Source: an uncultured Lachnospiraceae bacterium (GTDB taxonomy: Bacteria; Bacillota; Clostridia; Lachnospirales; Lachnospiraceae). From it: a DNA stretch of 33,266 bases. Within the stretch, counting starts at the first letter, position 1. Every line of letters begins with the position of its first letter. Under the pieces are notes generated by a model that was not told the DNA's origin, did no database searches, and saw only the letters and a list, made by a program, of their open reading frames with translations. Positions 33,216 to 33,266 of the stretch are shown here, one piece after another. The stretch spans positions 1 through 33,266 of the forward strand of contig CAJTZH010000022.1 in the NCBI GenBank assembly GCA_910584325.1, given 5' to 3'. A program made the translations under genes and the position numbers.

Positions 33216-33266
33216 CCACATGGAACTGCTTCCCGGCAAAGGAGAAATCGATCGCCGCCTCTCCGG
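33216..33266. other. Window end, no gene assignable
   Basis: The last 51 bases are clearly more GC-rich than the rest of the operon. An ATG at 33225 opens a plus-strand frame to the end (begins MELLPGKGEIDRR), and one minus-strand frame is also open here and stops about 60 bases upstream within the preceding gene. Neither can be judged on so few bases. Confidence 0.3.

Overview
The window looks like part of a chromosome from a low-to-mid GC, spore-forming-lineage Clostridia (Bacillota), most plausibly a Lachnospiraceae-type organism. The grounds are an archaeal/eukaryote-type prolyl-tRNA synthetase with a C-terminal zinc module, a CotS-family spore-coat kinase-like protein, strong GGAGG ribosome sites, frequent TTG/GTG starts, and gene families typical of Clostridia surface-glycan loci. 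No RNA gene, insertion sequence, phage gene or CRISPR array was seen.

Layout: (1) 1-2609, housekeeping: the 3' part of proS, then cca. (2) 2615-3685, a compound stem-loop terminator and a CotS-like gene. (3) 3677-15416, one long plus-strand operon behind a near-consensus promoter: gmhA, gmhB, a GT9 heptosyltransferase, hldE, hldD, a PEGA-domain lipoprotein, three GT2 glycosyltransferases, a membrane phosphoglycosyl transferase and an AsnB-type amidotransferase, closed by a strong, probably bidirectional hairpin terminator. (4) 15481-18365, minus strand: trkA-trkH potassium uptake. (5) 18459-19862, minus strand: a second phosphoglycosyl transferase. (6) 20039-27945, plus strand: a Wzz-like protein fused to a degenerate BY-kinase domain, a large membrane protein split over two frames (DUF6077-like), a WecG/TagA/CpsF transferase, a Wzy-like polymerase, a GT4 enzyme and a lipid/glycan ABC exporter. 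(7) 27938-30057, minus strand: two glycosyltransferases. (8) 30232-33215, plus strand: a MaoC-like hydratase that appears to begin at an ACG codon, an SDR reductase, a protein of unknown function and a GT-A-like glycosyltransferase.

How they work together (inference): the gmhA/gmhB/hldE/hldD set is a full route from sedoheptulose-7-phosphate to ADP-L-glycero-beta-D-manno-heptose, here in an apparently Gram-positive genome, with a GT9 enzyme to transfer it. Two initiating phosphoglycosyl transferases, about nine glycosyltransferases, a polymerase, a chain-length protein and an ABC exporter (no Wzx seen) indicate one or two undecaprenyl-phosphate-linked surface glycans. MaoC, SDR and AsnB may supply acyl or amide decorations.

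The points most worth a second look are the heptose operon, the BY-kinase-like domain without a Walker A motif, the ACG start, and the frameshift-like split of the DUF6077-like gene.
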